Below are positions 28,981 through 38,344 of a DNA stretch of 64,000 nucleotides, one piece after another. Numbering within the stretch: position 1 is the stretch's first letter; every line of letters starts with the position of its first letter. The notes under the pieces are model-generated. The model was not told the origin of the DNA and did not search any database. It was given only the letters and a program-made list of their open reading frames with translations. The position numbers and the translations under genes were made by a program. This DNA comes from Corynebacterium falsenii (GTDB taxonomy: Bacteria > Actinomycetota > Actinomycetes > Mycobacteriales > Mycobacteriaceae): positions 2,613,378-2,677,377 of the forward strand of contig NZ_CP083646.1 of the NCBI RefSeq assembly GCF_020099275.1, written 5' to 3'.

Positions 28981-29553
28981 CTAGTACCCGCCGATGAAGC
29001 TGATGCTGTACTCACTGACTACACCACGGTCTTGCGGCGACATGCCAGCATTCGTTGGCGCCCACACCCACGGGTACAGCCTTGTCCCAGCCGCCAGATA
29101 CAGGCAGCGGGAGGTTACCGTGATACGCCCAAATCCGAAGTCCTGCCACAACAGCACCCCCTGGTCGCCCGCTGCCGTGGACGTCGACAAACCGATACCG
29201 CGAGCCCCCTGGTCGTTACCCCACGTCTGCGCCGCTGACAGGTTGTAGATGCCGTTGACAGGGGCATACAGGTACGCGTCACCGCCCGTCGGTGCGAAAG
29301 CGCAGCCATTCTGGTTCCGGGACACCACCATCCGCTCAGTGCCGCCGGCGCGTAGCCGGGTGAACGCGTTGCCCGGGGGGTTGTACCACGGCCCGGACCA
29401 CACCAAAGATCCGTGAGGCTTCCTCGTGTACGACGTAGACCCGAAAAGCGCGAGCTTCTGGTCATCGCTCATCACGCCAGCGGGCCCCTGAGGCCCATCT
29501 GCTCCCCGCGGGCCGGGCGGGCCTTGGATGTTGCCCTTACTCACCCATGCCAT
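28981..29553 (-). CDS. phage tail fibre/receptor-binding protein, collagen-like stalk with C-terminal head
   Basis: 190 aa. A short collagen-like stalk (GPPGPRGADGPQGPAG, about 11-26) precedes a compact beta-rich domain of about 160 residues that ends in GVVSEYSISFIGGY, like the C1q/TNF-type jelly-roll heads on phage fibres. Last gene of the tail module and the best candidate for host recognition. Confidence 0.7.
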   Translation of the reverse strand: MAWVSKGNIQGPPGPRGADGPQGPAGVMSDDQKLALFGSTSYTRKPHGSLVWSGPWYNPPGNAFTRLRAGGTERMVVSRNQNGCAFAPTGGDAYLYAPVNGIYNLSAAQTWGNDQGARGIGLSTSTAAGDQGVLLWQDFGFGRITVTSRCLYLAAGTRLYPWVWAPTNAGMSPQDRGVVSEYSISFIGGY

Positions 29554-29562
29554 ACCAACCCC

Positions 29563-30063
29563 CTAGCTCAGCTCGTACACGGTTCCGCTAGCGGTATCTA
29601 GATAGAAATCCCCTGCGAGCGCACCAGAAATGGAACCAGGCGTGCCCGTGCCGGTGAACCACTTCGAGCCACGCTGACCAGGTTCGCCCTTAGGGCCAGC
29701 ACTACCAGCCGGGCCCTCGGGACCCTGGGGGCCTTGGATACCCTGCTGACCAGCTGGACCCGCCGGGCCTGCCGGGCCTGCAGGGCCGACGAAATCAACG
29801 CCGCGCCCTTCCGGTGGGAACGCCGTGCCTGTCCACACGTAGAGGTCACCGTCGGTGTTGACAATGTAGCCCTTACCTGCATCCTCTGGCGTGAGATTGG
29901 TCGGCAGCTGCGAATACGTGTCAACCTGTCCAGCGACAGACACAGACTTACCGTCTACGCCCGCAGGACCTTGCGGACCACGATCGCCCTTAGGGCCCTG
30001 CAGTCCCTGGGGCCCCGGCTCACCCTTGGGGCCTCTAAGATTGCCCTTCTGCGTCCATGCCAT
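29563..30063 (-). CDS. collagen-like tail protein
   Basis: 166 aa: two Gly-X-Y blocks (about 9-36 and 91-132) around a small insert with DLYVWTGTAF, and a C-terminal hairpin module GTGTPGSISGALAGDFYLDTASGTVYELS. The N-terminus MAWTQKGN is shared with the next fibre gene (MAWVSKGN), and the C-terminal module with the upstream 80-aa protein, so these genes arose by duplication and shuffling. Confidence 0.75.
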   Translation of the reverse strand: MAWTQKGNLRGPKGEPGPQGLQGPKGDRGPQGPAGVDGKSVSVAGQVDTYSQLPTNLTPEDAGKGYIVNTDGDLYVWTGTAFPPEGRGVDFVGPAGPAGPAGPAGQQGIQGPQGPEGPAGSAGPKGEPGQRGSKWFTGTGTPGSISGALAGDFYLDTASGTVYELS

Positions 30064-30067
30064 CGTT

Positions 30068-30310
30068 TTATCCCTCTTCCAGCTCGTAAATATCGCCCGT
30101 CGTGGTATCCAGCCAGGTGTCGCCCGGCTTAGAGCCCGGTATCACATCCGGCGGTGTACCCTGCCCCGTCCACATCACGGGGCCAGAGGACGCCGGGCCA
30201 GGTTCACCCTTCGGACCCACCGGGCCGCGTGGACCCGCTGGCCCCGGCGACGGGTACAGCATCGCATCACCCACCACCATGGGCTCTGACCTCGACACTG
30301 GTATAGCCAC
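30068..30310 (-). CDS. small collagen-like tail protein
   Basis: 80 aa from GTG 30310, placed by AGGAGG eleven bases upstream. A short Gly-X-Y block (PGPAGPRGPVGPKGEPGP) and the C-terminal module WTGQGTPPDVIPGSKPGDTWLDTTTGDIYELEE seen again in the neighbouring 166-aa protein. Structural, probably part of the tail fibre. Confidence 0.65.
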   Translation of the reverse strand: MAIPVSRSEPMVVGDAMLYPSPGPAGPRGPVGPKGEPGPASSGPVMWTGQGTPPDVIPGSKPGDTWLDTTTGDIYELEEG

Positions 30311-30321
30311 TGCCCTGCCTC

Positions 30322-30600
30322 CTATCGCCGCGTGAGGTGGCCCAGACACATGAGGTGCCACTGGCCACCGGTCTTGATTTCGATTTTTGCTTCGGTGCGA
30401 TCCGGTACCGCGTCCATCACGGTGGCGGGGATGATCACCTCAGCTATGCCGTTGGACACCTCGAAGCTATAGCGCTGCTCTCCGATGATCGCTACGAGCT
30501 CTTGCACGTCCCCGGCGAATCCATAGGTGACCCGGAAATCCCGCCCTACGTAGTGCACTGGTTCCCAGCTGTACGGTTCCCATTGGTGGCTACCGCTCAT
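30322..30600 (-). CDS. small tail protein (LtfC-like beta domain)
   Basis: 92 aa, beta-rich; resembles the short beta-sandwich LtfC/gp6-type proteins that sit between minor tail genes of actinophages. Assignment by position and composition only. Confidence 0.5.
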   Translation of the reverse strand: MSGSHQWEPYSWEPVHYVGRDFRVTYGFAGDVQELVAIIGEQRYSFEVSNGIAEVIIPATVMDAVPDRTEAKIEIKTGGQWHLMCLGHLTRR

Positions 30601-30602
30601 GA

Positions 30603-31709
30603 CTAACCCTCCACCGGGTAGTTAATGTGGAACGTAAATGTACCTACCGGGTACCCGCCGAGGATAAAAGGCGTGCCAGTTCCCGGACCGCCATTCGGTG
30701 TCTGACAGACATACGGCCACAGTCGAGCATCATCGATCCTGCGATTTGTCCACAGCATGCCGCGCGTCCACCCCGCCTTGATCAAGCACTCAGCATGCCA
30801 GTCGTACGAGCCATCACCGCCATAGCCGAAAGTGAAAAGGTGACCCATCGACCAGGTATCCGGTTGCCACCCGGAGCAGGCCACAGGCAGGTCAACGGTC
30901 ATTGGACCGTCACCGTAGGTAGCACCTGTCGCCCCTGGTTGGATGTAGATGTAGCCGTCGAGCATGCCGTCGACTACACGGTAGCGGCCGCTAGCGGTGC
31001 CACCATTACCGAGGCCAGCGACAGTTCCACCGGACGTCCCGTTAGGGGTATTCGATCCGTAGTAGCGAAGCACCGGATTCCATGTCTTCCACGGGTTCGA
31101 GGCCGTGGACACATCGCGCCACACCCCGTCGTCATCCAGGCGCTTCGTGTATGTCTGCTTATCCACGGTGAGCAGTGTGCCCACACGGGCGTCGATCATG
31201 CTCGGAGAGGCCAGCGCCTCCGCGCTCGTGCGATACGGGCCGCCATCACCGCCCCACAGCCGATAATCAGTGAGCGACGATACCGTCGTAGAGCCTGCAG
31301 ACACACGCACCGTGGCAATAAGCGCGTCATACATCACGCCGGGAATCCGGTTGATCTGCGACTGGTTCGGCGCAGACGAGCGGTTAACCGGGACGCTTGT
31401 CGAGCTGCCTTTCACAGCGACCAGCGACTGCGACGCGGTAGACCAGTCGATCCGGATGCAGATCGCGTCGTACCGATACCCAGAACTCTGTGCATCACAC
31501 GTCACCGTCTCCGTACCCGTCGAGCGGATCCGGCTACCACCGGCAAAACCAGCGCCCGCTGAAATGCTCACAGTCCGGTTACTGCCCGTCGACGGCCGCA
31601 GATCAGTCGGAGAGTCGACCTTGAACCGCGCCGACAGAATCTCCTGCATATCCGCGAACTGGGCGGGCCCGATCGTCGTATTCGACGTGGCCAGTGCCGT
31701 GATTGCCAT
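30603..31709 (-). CDS. minor tail protein
   Basis: 368 aa. The N-terminal half (ISAGAGFAGGSRIRSTGTETVT, then a DYRLWGG strand) resembles the baseplate/fibre-base proteins of actinobacterial siphophages; the C-terminal half is Gly/Thr-rich and beta-structured and ends in a TFTFHINYPVEG strand. Probably forms the base to which the collagen-like fibres attach. Confidence 0.7.
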   Translation of the reverse strand: MAITALATSNTTIGPAQFADMQEILSARFKVDSPTDLRPSTGSNRTVSISAGAGFAGGSRIRSTGTETVTCDAQSSGYRYDAICIRIDWSTASQSLVAVKGSSTSVPVNRSSAPNQSQINRIPGVMYDALIATVRVSAGSTTVSSLTDYRLWGGDGGPYRTSAEALASPSMIDARVGTLLTVDKQTYTKRLDDDGVWRDVSTASNPWKTWNPVLRYYGSNTPNGTSGGTVAGLGNGGTASGRYRVVDGMLDGYIYIQPGATGATYGDGPMTVDLPVACSGWQPDTWSMGHLFTFGYGGDGSYDWHAECLIKAGWTRGMLWTNRRIDDARLWPYVCQTPNGGPGTGTPFILGGYPVGTFTFHINYPVEG

Positions 31710-31713
31710 GGTT

Positions 31714-32919
31714 TTACCTCCGGGACTGCTCGTCCAGCTTCTTGTCCAGCTCCATCACCGTCGTGTAGAGCGATCGATCTTTAGTATCAGGCGTGGAGAC
31801 CTTTGGTGTGACGGTCATCGACACAGGCGTGAGCACCGCCGTGACCTCCGTGATGACCTGACTGATCTCCCCCACCCCTGGCAGCACCACAGTGGCCACG
31901 TCCCCCACGTCATATTGGCGTGGAAATTTGCCGTCCGTGCCGAACTCCCACGCCGTGGCTGGCGTCACGGTCGCGTCCAGGTCGACCGAGCCCGCTGCCT
32001 GTGCCAGCTCCGCCTCACCCACATCCTGCAGGATCTGACCCTCCGAGCTCGCCCCCGCGTAGCCCTCACGCCGCGCCCACGGGCTGACAGGCTCCGTGCT
32101 GGACACAACCTGCACGAATTTCTGCTCCGTCTTCTCACCCCTGTCACCAACGATCAGGCGTGTCTTCGTAGGCCTCGAATGCGTGAGTTTCCACTGGTCG
32201 AGGTCCTCGGACAGGCCAGACCACACCAGGCCGGGCTGCTCCCGGTACGGCACCACATCCGCCACAATCGTGGGGCGCGTCAGAGACAGCTGCCCGATCG
32301 GATCGTCGCCGGGCAACCACGCGTCGAGCTTCAACCGGTAGCCGGTACCCACCAGCGCTTTTTCCACCAGGTCAGCCACGGTGTCATTGCGAGAGCGGAT
32401 AGTGACCTGCGGACCCCGGCGCGCATCCGGCATGACCGCGATAGGGTGCCCGACCCGATCCGCGCCGATCTGAACCAGGCGCTTGATGACGGTCTCTAGG
32501 CGGTCGGTCAGTACGTATTCCTCCGCTGACTGCTGCAAATTCAGGGGCTGGTCTGGCACCGGCGGTATCAGCTCACCATCGAGCAGCGACCACGATGACG
32601 CCGTGGTGATACGGATACGCGGATCATTCCGGCTATCCGCGTCAGCATAGGGCTGCGCCTCGACAACGCTGGAAATGTGCCGCTTACCGTTCAGAGTGAC
32701 CACGACCAGCACCCGGCCGTCAGCCGGTAGGCACTGCCGCGTCAGCCACGTCAGCGGAGTGTCCAACACCACCGTCCCGGACGTGCGATCAGCCCACGTC
32801 ACCTCGATCTTCTCCGACAGCTCCACCCGCCCCAGGGGTCCTGTGCCATCCCACTCCCACAGCTCGACCTGCATCGGATCGTACGTCCGCCCACGCGGCG
32901 TGTTATACACAGTGCTCAC
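31714..32919 (-). CDS. minor tail protein, Gp37-like
   Basis: 401 aa; resembles the siphovirus ReqiPepy6 Gp37-like family of tail-tip proteins (LSEKIEVTWADRTSGTVVLDTPLTW near residue 35-60). It lies after the distal tail protein, the place of the tail-hub/Tal protein. Confidence 0.75.
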   Translation of the reverse strand: MSTVYNTPRGRTYDPMQVELWEWDGTGPLGRVELSEKIEVTWADRTSGTVVLDTPLTWLTRQCLPADGRVLVVVTLNGKRHISSVVEAQPYADADSRNDPRIRITTASSWSLLDGELIPPVPDQPLNLQQSAEEYVLTDRLETVIKRLVQIGADRVGHPIAVMPDARRGPQVTIRSRNDTVADLVEKALVGTGYRLKLDAWLPGDDPIGQLSLTRPTIVADVVPYREQPGLVWSGLSEDLDQWKLTHSRPTKTRLIVGDRGEKTEQKFVQVVSSTEPVSPWARREGYAGASSEGQILQDVGEAELAQAAGSVDLDATVTPATAWEFGTDGKFPRQYDVGDVATVVLPGVGEISQVITEVTAVLTPVSMTVTPKVSTPDTKDRSLYTTVMELDKKLDEQSRR

Positions 32920-32930
32920 TAGCTTTCCTC

Positions 32931-33824
32931 CTAGAACGGGCGGGCGAACTGCTCACGCGCAGTGACAATCACGGCCGACTCCGTGGTCATGCCCTCCGCG
33001 ATAATCGTCAGCGGAAGACGATCCCCCACTGGCATAGGCGCGTACGTACCACTCAGCTTGCTGTACCGGTTCTCCCCACTGCCCGCCTCCACGGCGAAGC
33101 GGTTACCAGGCTTCGTGGACACCACGACCTGCTCACCCGCTGGAATCGACCCGCTATAGGCCAGCAGACCGCCCTCCACACCGAACCGGACAGTGCTCAT
33201 CGGACCCACCAGCGTCCACGTAAGCCACACCGGGCCCTGGCCGTTATTCGAGATGAAAAGGTCCTTAGCCGCCGACGCGGACGAGATGTACAGTGGCCAG
33301 CCCTTACCGGAAGGGCCGTAGAACGGGGTGCCCGAGCCCGCCACGGCGTTCGACGCGAACCGTACCGACTGCTCCGGGCCAGACCAATACGAATCCGGGG
33401 ACGTGAGCAGCCACGCTTCGCCGAGGTTCTCGTCAATACCCGAACCCGGATCATAGGGGTACGTCGTACCGGGTGTGTCCCGCAGCCTGCAGACAAGCTC
33501 ACGGATCTCACCATCGGGACGTGTCACACGTAGCACGCCCGTGTCGAAAGGCGAATTGGCCTCCGACCACCACTCATCGGCCAGGCGGTAGTACTCCGTG
33601 CCCGTCTTCTCATCCGCAACCAGCAACTTTAGGGACGGCTCCGCGCGGCGCACCTGCGCACCAGCCCACTGCGTACCACCGCGAACATAGGTGTGCTCGA
33701 TCGGGGACAGGGTGAAATCGGACTGTCCCACGTCGAGCAGAACGCCCTCCGTACCCGCGGTTAAATCCCACGTCTTACCGTTCCGATCCAGCCACTCCAC
33801 CGTCAACCGCTCATCAGATTGCAT
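32931..33824 (-). CDS. distal tail-like minor tail protein
   Basis: 297 aa immediately after the tape measure gene, start ATG overlapping its stop by one base (TAATG). Position, length and beta-rich composition fit the Dit-like tail-tip protein of siphophages. Confidence 0.7.
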   Translation of the reverse strand: MQSDERLTVEWLDRNGKTWDLTAGTEGVLLDVGQSDFTLSPIEHTYVRGGTQWAGAQVRRAEPSLKLLVADEKTGTEYYRLADEWWSEANSPFDTGVLRVTRPDGEIRELVCRLRDTPGTTYPYDPGSGIDENLGEAWLLTSPDSYWSGPEQSVRFASNAVAGSGTPFYGPSGKGWPLYISSASAAKDLFISNNGQGPVWLTWTLVGPMSTVRFGVEGGLLAYSGSIPAGEQVVVSTKPGNRFAVEAGSGENRYSKLSGTYAPMPVGDRLPLTIIAEGMTTESAVIVTAREQFARPF

Positions 33825-36778
33825 TATCGCCTACCTCCACGAATCTCCGCCTTAAGCTGCAGTTCCTCGGCTGCACGCAGCGGGCGCGTCTCATCAGCCG
33901 CGACGATCGTGCCAATGTTGATCGAGTAATCCCCGCCACCAGGCCCCGACGCGCCACCGGCCACGCCAGACACATCCGCCCGGTAGCCAGACAGGTTCGC
34001 CGCAGCGCTGTCCATCAACGCCTGCGACGCAGACGCAGCAGCCCCACCAGACCGCAGAATGCCCTCCGCGAAAGCGTCACCGATCGACAAGCCGGAATAC
34101 AGCACCCAACCGCGACCAGAGAACGGCCCGCGCTTCGCTGGGGAGAACGGGAAGAAGTCACGCGCCGCCTGAACAGCAGACTTAGCGGCATTAGCCACCG
34201 CACCGATCATTGCCTTAATGCCATTAATGAAGCCCTGAATAAGTGCACGCCCGGACTCCACAAGAATCGAGCCCACATTCCCCAGTGCTGCCCGCGCCCG
34301 GCCCGGCATCTGCGACACCACCGCGACAGCAGTGGACACACCACTGCTGAACGCCCCGACAATGGAGCCCCACATATTGCTCATGAAGCTCACGGCAGTC
34401 ATCACCAATCGGGAGAAGAACCCAATAAGCGTTGAAATCCAACCCGCGACCATGCCAATCACGCCGCCGATCATCGAGGCGAACCCGGCGATCACACCCG
34501 TCACGAAGCCAAGAATCGACGCCAACGCCGACGCGACGAAGCCGATGATGCCCGCCAACAGCGACGCGAAAGCTGCAATGACACTCACAATGATCGAGAT
34601 CACCGGAGCGACAGCAGTGACGATCGAGCCGAAGACGCTCACCAGGCTGCCTATCACCGGCAGCAGCGCAGTGATCACTGGCATAAGCGCGCTAACGATG
34701 GTCACAGCCAACTGAACAATCGTGGAAATAATCGGCGTCAGCACCGCAATGACCTGAGCCAGCGTGCCAGCAATCTGGATAATCACCGGTACCATAGCGA
34801 CAATCACTGGCATCAACGCGGCCATCAACTGCTGCGCCACTGTCTGAAGCATCGTGATCAACGGATTCAGAGACTCCACGATCGACATGAACGCGCCCTT
34901 CAACGGCTCCATAACACCAGGCACCTGCGTAAACGCGGCGATGACCAGACCAATTATTCCAACGACCAGCCCGAGGGGGCCGGACAACAATCCGAATACT
35001 GGCCCGATCATGCGCACCACGTTCAGCACACTCATGATCGGCCCCACCAACGACCCGAACACAGCGACCGCACCGGCTATCGCTGCCCCTACAGCCAGCA
35101 GCGTTGGGCTGATGTTGGATAGCGAGGTTGCGAAGCTAGAGATCATCGGAGCTGCCGCAGTAAGTGCACTAGCCAGCGCGGTTCCCAATACCGCAATAAC
35201 CTGCCCTAACGCGGGGAGCAGCGGAGATACGGCCTGCAGCACGGCTCCGAACGCGGCACCGAGCGGAGCGACAGCCGGAGCGATCGCAGCCAACCCGGCG
35301 CCCAGGCCGTCGATCGCAGCCGACAGTCCCGGACCAATGGCCTGGATGAAGCCGGAAATGGCGGGAGCCACCGTGGAGCCTATGATCCCAGCGAGCTGCC
35401 CGAGCAGCGGCATGATCGTAGCGACCGCTGCCCCCATCGACGTGAAGAAGTCAGTGAGAGCGGACATGCCAGCAACAGAGTTCACCCACTGATTAGTAGA
35501 CTCGATGACCTGCCCAATCGTGCCCAAGAACGGCTGACCAGCAGCAGACATAGCCGAGAAGACGCCGCTGACAATGCCTCCGAGCTGCTGCATCACCCCC
35601 CACAGCTGCTGCGCCTTAGCCACCGCATCAGTGAAAAACGCCTGCAGGGAACCGTCAGCGAACCCCCTAGTCATCGACTCGCCCCAGCTCTGCGCGACCT
35701 CAGCGATCTTCGCCGACAAATCCGCAAAAATAGGCGCCGCCGCAGCACCCACGGAAATTAACCCTTGCAACACCCCAGCAAACGCCTGCGACAGGCTACC
35801 TGCCGCCGCGCCCGCATTGTCAATGAGGGTCCGCACGGCTGTCAGGCCGGTGCCCTGGCTCACGAAATCAACAAGACCAGCCGTAGCCGTGCCCATATCC
35901 GCAGCCAGCGCCCGCATAGCGTCACCAAGGGGCGCTACCAACGCCTGCAGGTTGCCAAGGTTCGACAGGTTAGACCAGAAAGCGCTGCTAATCCCGTCAC
36001 CAAGGTCAGTGAAGCTCGTCTTGAGGTCACGCAGCGCGGTAGCACCAGCCTGAGCAGCCGGGGGCATGTCAGCAATCGCAGCAGCGAACGCGGCCGGGTC
36101 AGCAGCCTTCAGCGCATCACCCATCCCCGAAAAGGACGTTTTCAGCACCCCCACCGCCATAGCAGCCGACCCCAACGCCGCCGGCGCCATCGCACCAGTC
36201 AACGCCGCCATAGGAGCCAGCGCAGACCACGCCGCCCCACCAATCGCAGCCAAAGACGGCGCTAGCCCAGCCACCGCCACAGTCGCAGCACTAGCGATAC
36301 CGCCGAACTTCGCCAACGTGCCCGCCAGAGAGCCTACCGAGCCGATAGCGGACGCAGCCCCCGCACCAAGCGCACCGAAACCGCCTTTGACATTCATCCG
36401 CACGTCAATATCGCCCGCTGCGGCCTGTGCCTCAGACACCGCGCGCCGAGCCGACGCCGACAACCGAGACGGGTCGACATCCATCCTCACGTCGATCTTC
36501 GAGACCTCGGACGCGGCCTGAGCAGCCTTCCGAGCATCCTCCACCAGCTGCGACGTATCCGTGTCCATCTTCACGTCAATAGCCGGGGCGGTATCCTCCG
36601 CCGCCTGGATAGCGCGGTGCACCTTCTGAGCAAAATCAGCAGTATCTAGATCCAGCTTCACGTTGATCTTCGCGGACTTCTCAATCCGGCGAATCTCCCT
36701 CATCAGCGCCTGGTACGTCCCCCGCGTATCCGGCATGACTCGGACATTCGCCCTACCTACTGTCGGTCCACCAGCCAT
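33824..36778 (-). CDS. tape measure protein
   Basis: 984 aa. Helical N-terminus with repeated short blocks of the type IDVRMDVDP (about 50-125), then long Ala/Gly/Ile-rich hydrophobic helices (about 150-800) typical of tape measures. By the usual 0.15 nm per residue, a tail of roughly 150 nm is expected. The C-terminal region (about 880-984) is Gly-rich. Confidence 0.93.
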   Translation of the reverse strand: MAGGPTVGRANVRVMPDTRGTYQALMREIRRIEKSAKINVKLDLDTADFAQKVHRAIQAAEDTAPAIDVKMDTDTSQLVEDARKAAQAASEVSKIDVRMDVDPSRLSASARRAVSEAQAAAGDIDVRMNVKGGFGALGAGAASAIGSVGSLAGTLAKFGGIASAATVAVAGLAPSLAAIGGAAWSALAPMAALTGAMAPAALGSAAMAVGVLKTSFSGMGDALKAADPAAFAAAIADMPPAAQAGATALRDLKTSFTDLGDGISSAFWSNLSNLGNLQALVAPLGDAMRALAADMGTATAGLVDFVSQGTGLTAVRTLIDNAGAAAGSLSQAFAGVLQGLISVGAAAAPIFADLSAKIAEVAQSWGESMTRGFADGSLQAFFTDAVAKAQQLWGVMQQLGGIVSGVFSAMSAAGQPFLGTIGQVIESTNQWVNSVAGMSALTDFFTSMGAAVATIMPLLGQLAGIIGSTVAPAISGFIQAIGPGLSAAIDGLGAGLAAIAPAVAPLGAAFGAVLQAVSPLLPALGQVIAVLGTALASALTAAAPMISSFATSLSNISPTLLAVGAAIAGAVAVFGSLVGPIMSVLNVVRMIGPVFGLLSGPLGLVVGIIGLVIAAFTQVPGVMEPLKGAFMSIVESLNPLITMLQTVAQQLMAALMPVIVAMVPVIIQIAGTLAQVIAVLTPIISTIVQLAVTIVSALMPVITALLPVIGSLVSVFGSIVTAVAPVISIIVSVIAAFASLLAGIIGFVASALASILGFVTGVIAGFASMIGGVIGMVAGWISTLIGFFSRLVMTAVSFMSNMWGSIVGAFSSGVSTAVAVVSQMPGRARAALGNVGSILVESGRALIQGFINGIKAMIGAVANAAKSAVQAARDFFPFSPAKRGPFSGRGWVLYSGLSIGDAFAEGILRSGGAAASASQALMDSAAANLSGYRADVSGVAGGASGPGGGDYSINIGTIVAADETRPLRAAEELQLKAEIRGGRR

Positions 36779-36782
36779 CTAC

Positions 36783-37163
36783 TCACTCCAGCTTCGCCTG
36801 TCCTGCATTCCCCGCTAATGCTCGCAGGCGATCACGGCGAGACCGCCTTTCACGACGCTTTGCAGCCACGTAGCCCGGATGGTGCTCCCACTGCCTGAAC
36901 TCCGGCTTCTTCTTCCCCTCCGAGGCTTTCATAAACCGCACAGCCTCCACCGCGTTACGCACGTCGAGCTGCAGATAATCCTTATCTGTCCAACCCTTAC
37001 CGCCGTCGTAACCCTGCAGCTTCGCCGCGAGACGGGAATCCTGCGGCAGCCCGGAAATCAGCAGGCAAATCTCCTCCGGCTCCCACTCCTGAACCACCTG
37101 CACGAGCCGTAGACCATAGAACTCCTGGAAATCCGGCACCAGAGCGGTGCCGAACCGTTCCAC
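36783..37163 (-). CDS. tail assembly chaperone, frameshift extension (T segment)
   Basis: 126 codons from a GTG that has no ribosome site. It is in the -1 frame relative to the upstream chaperone gene, and the frame is open back to the slippery site at 37184-37190, so it is read as the C-terminal part of a 290-aa fusion (like lambda gpGT). The tail binds the tape measure protein during tail assembly. Confidence 0.85.
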   Translation of the reverse strand: MERFGTALVPDFQEFYGLRLVQVVQEWEPEEICLLISGLPQDSRLAAKLQGYDGGKGWTDKDYLQLDVRNAVEAVRFMKASEGKKKPEFRQWEHHPGYVAAKRRERRSRRDRLRALAGNAGQAKLE

Positions 37164-37180
37164 CTGCTCGTGCAGGGCGA

Positions 37181-37654
37181 TCAGTTTCCCAGGCGAGAAG
37201 CGACCTTCCCCATAGCCGCGAACAACGCCTTCTCCGGCTCGTCAGAATCAATCAACCACTGCTCCATGGCCTCACGATCCTCAGCCTGGCCGAGCAGGAA
37301 ATCCTGAGCGGCCTCCATCATCTCGCAGACGATCTCGAAATCTTCCTCCGATACCTCGTCCGTCGGATCACCATTCTTGAAGCTGTCAGGCAGCTTGGAC
37401 TCTATCTCCTTGAGCTTTACGAGCTGCTTCTGCACCCTCATACGAGCAGCGGGCAGCATTTTCTTCATGTCTCGCACGGCAGGCATGCCGGACAAGTCCA
37501 CGTCCGAGATCGTAGTGTCGAAATTGGGGTCAACTCCACCCAACGCCGGGCTGGGGTCAACCGTCGCGCCCTCCGGGGCGGTGGTAATCGGCTCGTAATC
37601 CTCCGCCTGGGCTGTGATCCGGTCAACGTACTGCTGGTAATCCTGCTCGGCCAT
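37181..37654 (-). CDS. tail assembly chaperone (G segment)
   Basis: 157 aa from ATG 37654, preceded by GAGGAG; acidic N-terminus, helical C-terminus. It ends in CTG GGA AAC TGA: the last codons form the slippery heptamer GGGAAAC in the correct frame. The unshifted product corresponds to lambda gpG, the shifted one to gpGT. Confidence 0.88.
   Translation of the reverse strand: MAEQDYQQYVDRITAQAEDYEPITTAPEGATVDPSPALGGVDPNFDTTISDVDLSGMPAVRDMKKMLPAARMRVQKQLVKLKEIESKLPDSFKNGDPTDEVSEEDFEIVCEMMEAAQDFLLGQAEDREAMEQWLIDSDEPEKALFAAMGKVASRLGN
37184..37190 (-). other. programmed -1 ribosomal frameshift site GGGAAAC
   Basis: G GGA AAC followed directly by TGA in frame 0. After a -1 slip the reading continues CTG ATC GCC CTG CAC GAG CAG GTG GAA and into the downstream chaperone frame without a stop. 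Confidence 0.85.
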
Positions 37655-37676
37655 CAAGGGCTCCTCACTCAAGTGC

Positions 37677-37723
37677 AAAAAATGTCCGGTGAACAAGGAA
37701 TATGCTCCCCTGCACACCGGACA
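37677..37723 (-). terminator. terminator/attenuator after the major tail protein gene
   Basis: TGTCCGGTG (37683-37691) and CACCGGACA (37715-37723) form a perfect 9-bp stem, followed on the minus strand by TTTTTT. It would limit transcription into the tail chaperones relative to the abundant major tail protein. Confidence 0.85.
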
Positions 37724-37746
37724 CTGACCGGATTACTCGACAACAA

Positions 37747-38340
37747 CTAGCCCGCCGCTGCGGCCTTCAGATGCGCCGCGACGATCGTGCCCTTGCCCTT
37801 CTCAGTCGAGACCAGCACGGAGTACTTCACCGGCAGGCCAGCGAACTTCTCCGGATCCAGCTCCAGGGAATCATTCGGCGCCGTCTCCGTCTTGAAATAG
37901 TGAATGCCGATCGCCGAATCGCCATCGACGATCACGACAAGCAGGGCGACCTTCGTGGAGGTGTACACGCGCGGCATCTCGAACTGCCCCTTGGTGCCCT
38001 CGATCGTGCCCGGGCCGAAGCGATGCTTCAGGGGAACCTCAGACCACTGGATCGGGGTGACCTTCACCGACTCCGTGATCTTCGTAGGAGTCATGCGAAG
38101 GCTGTCGTTCTCCCACGCGCCCTTACGCTCACCACCATCAGTGTCAGCCTCGAAAGCAGGAAGCTCATCCTCGGAGGTATACCCCAGCGGGAGGAAAGAA
38201 CCCAGAGCACCAGTAGCACCCTTCTTCACCCACTGCGTGAGCTCGTCAGCCGTAGGTGCGTCAGTGCCCTCCGGGGCGATCAGCACCGCACCCCGGCCAG
38301 GGATGAACACCGCGGCGTCATCATAATTCTTAGCAGCCAA
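37747..38340 (-). CDS. major tail (tube) protein
   Basis: 197 aa, beta-rich, in the place of the tail tube protein before the chaperone pair, and followed by a strong terminator as expected for a highly expressed gene. No Ig-like C-terminal domain. Confidence 0.8.
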   Translation of the reverse strand: MAAKNYDDAAVFIPGRGAVLIAPEGTDAPTADELTQWVKKGATGALGSFLPLGYTSEDELPAFEADTDGGERKGAWENDSLRMTPTKITESVKVTPIQWSEVPLKHRFGPGTIEGTKGQFEMPRVYTSTKVALLVVIVDGDSAIGIHYFKTETAPNDSLELDPEKFAGLPVKYSVLVSTEKGKGTIVAAHLKAAAAG

Positions 38341-38344
38341 TTTT

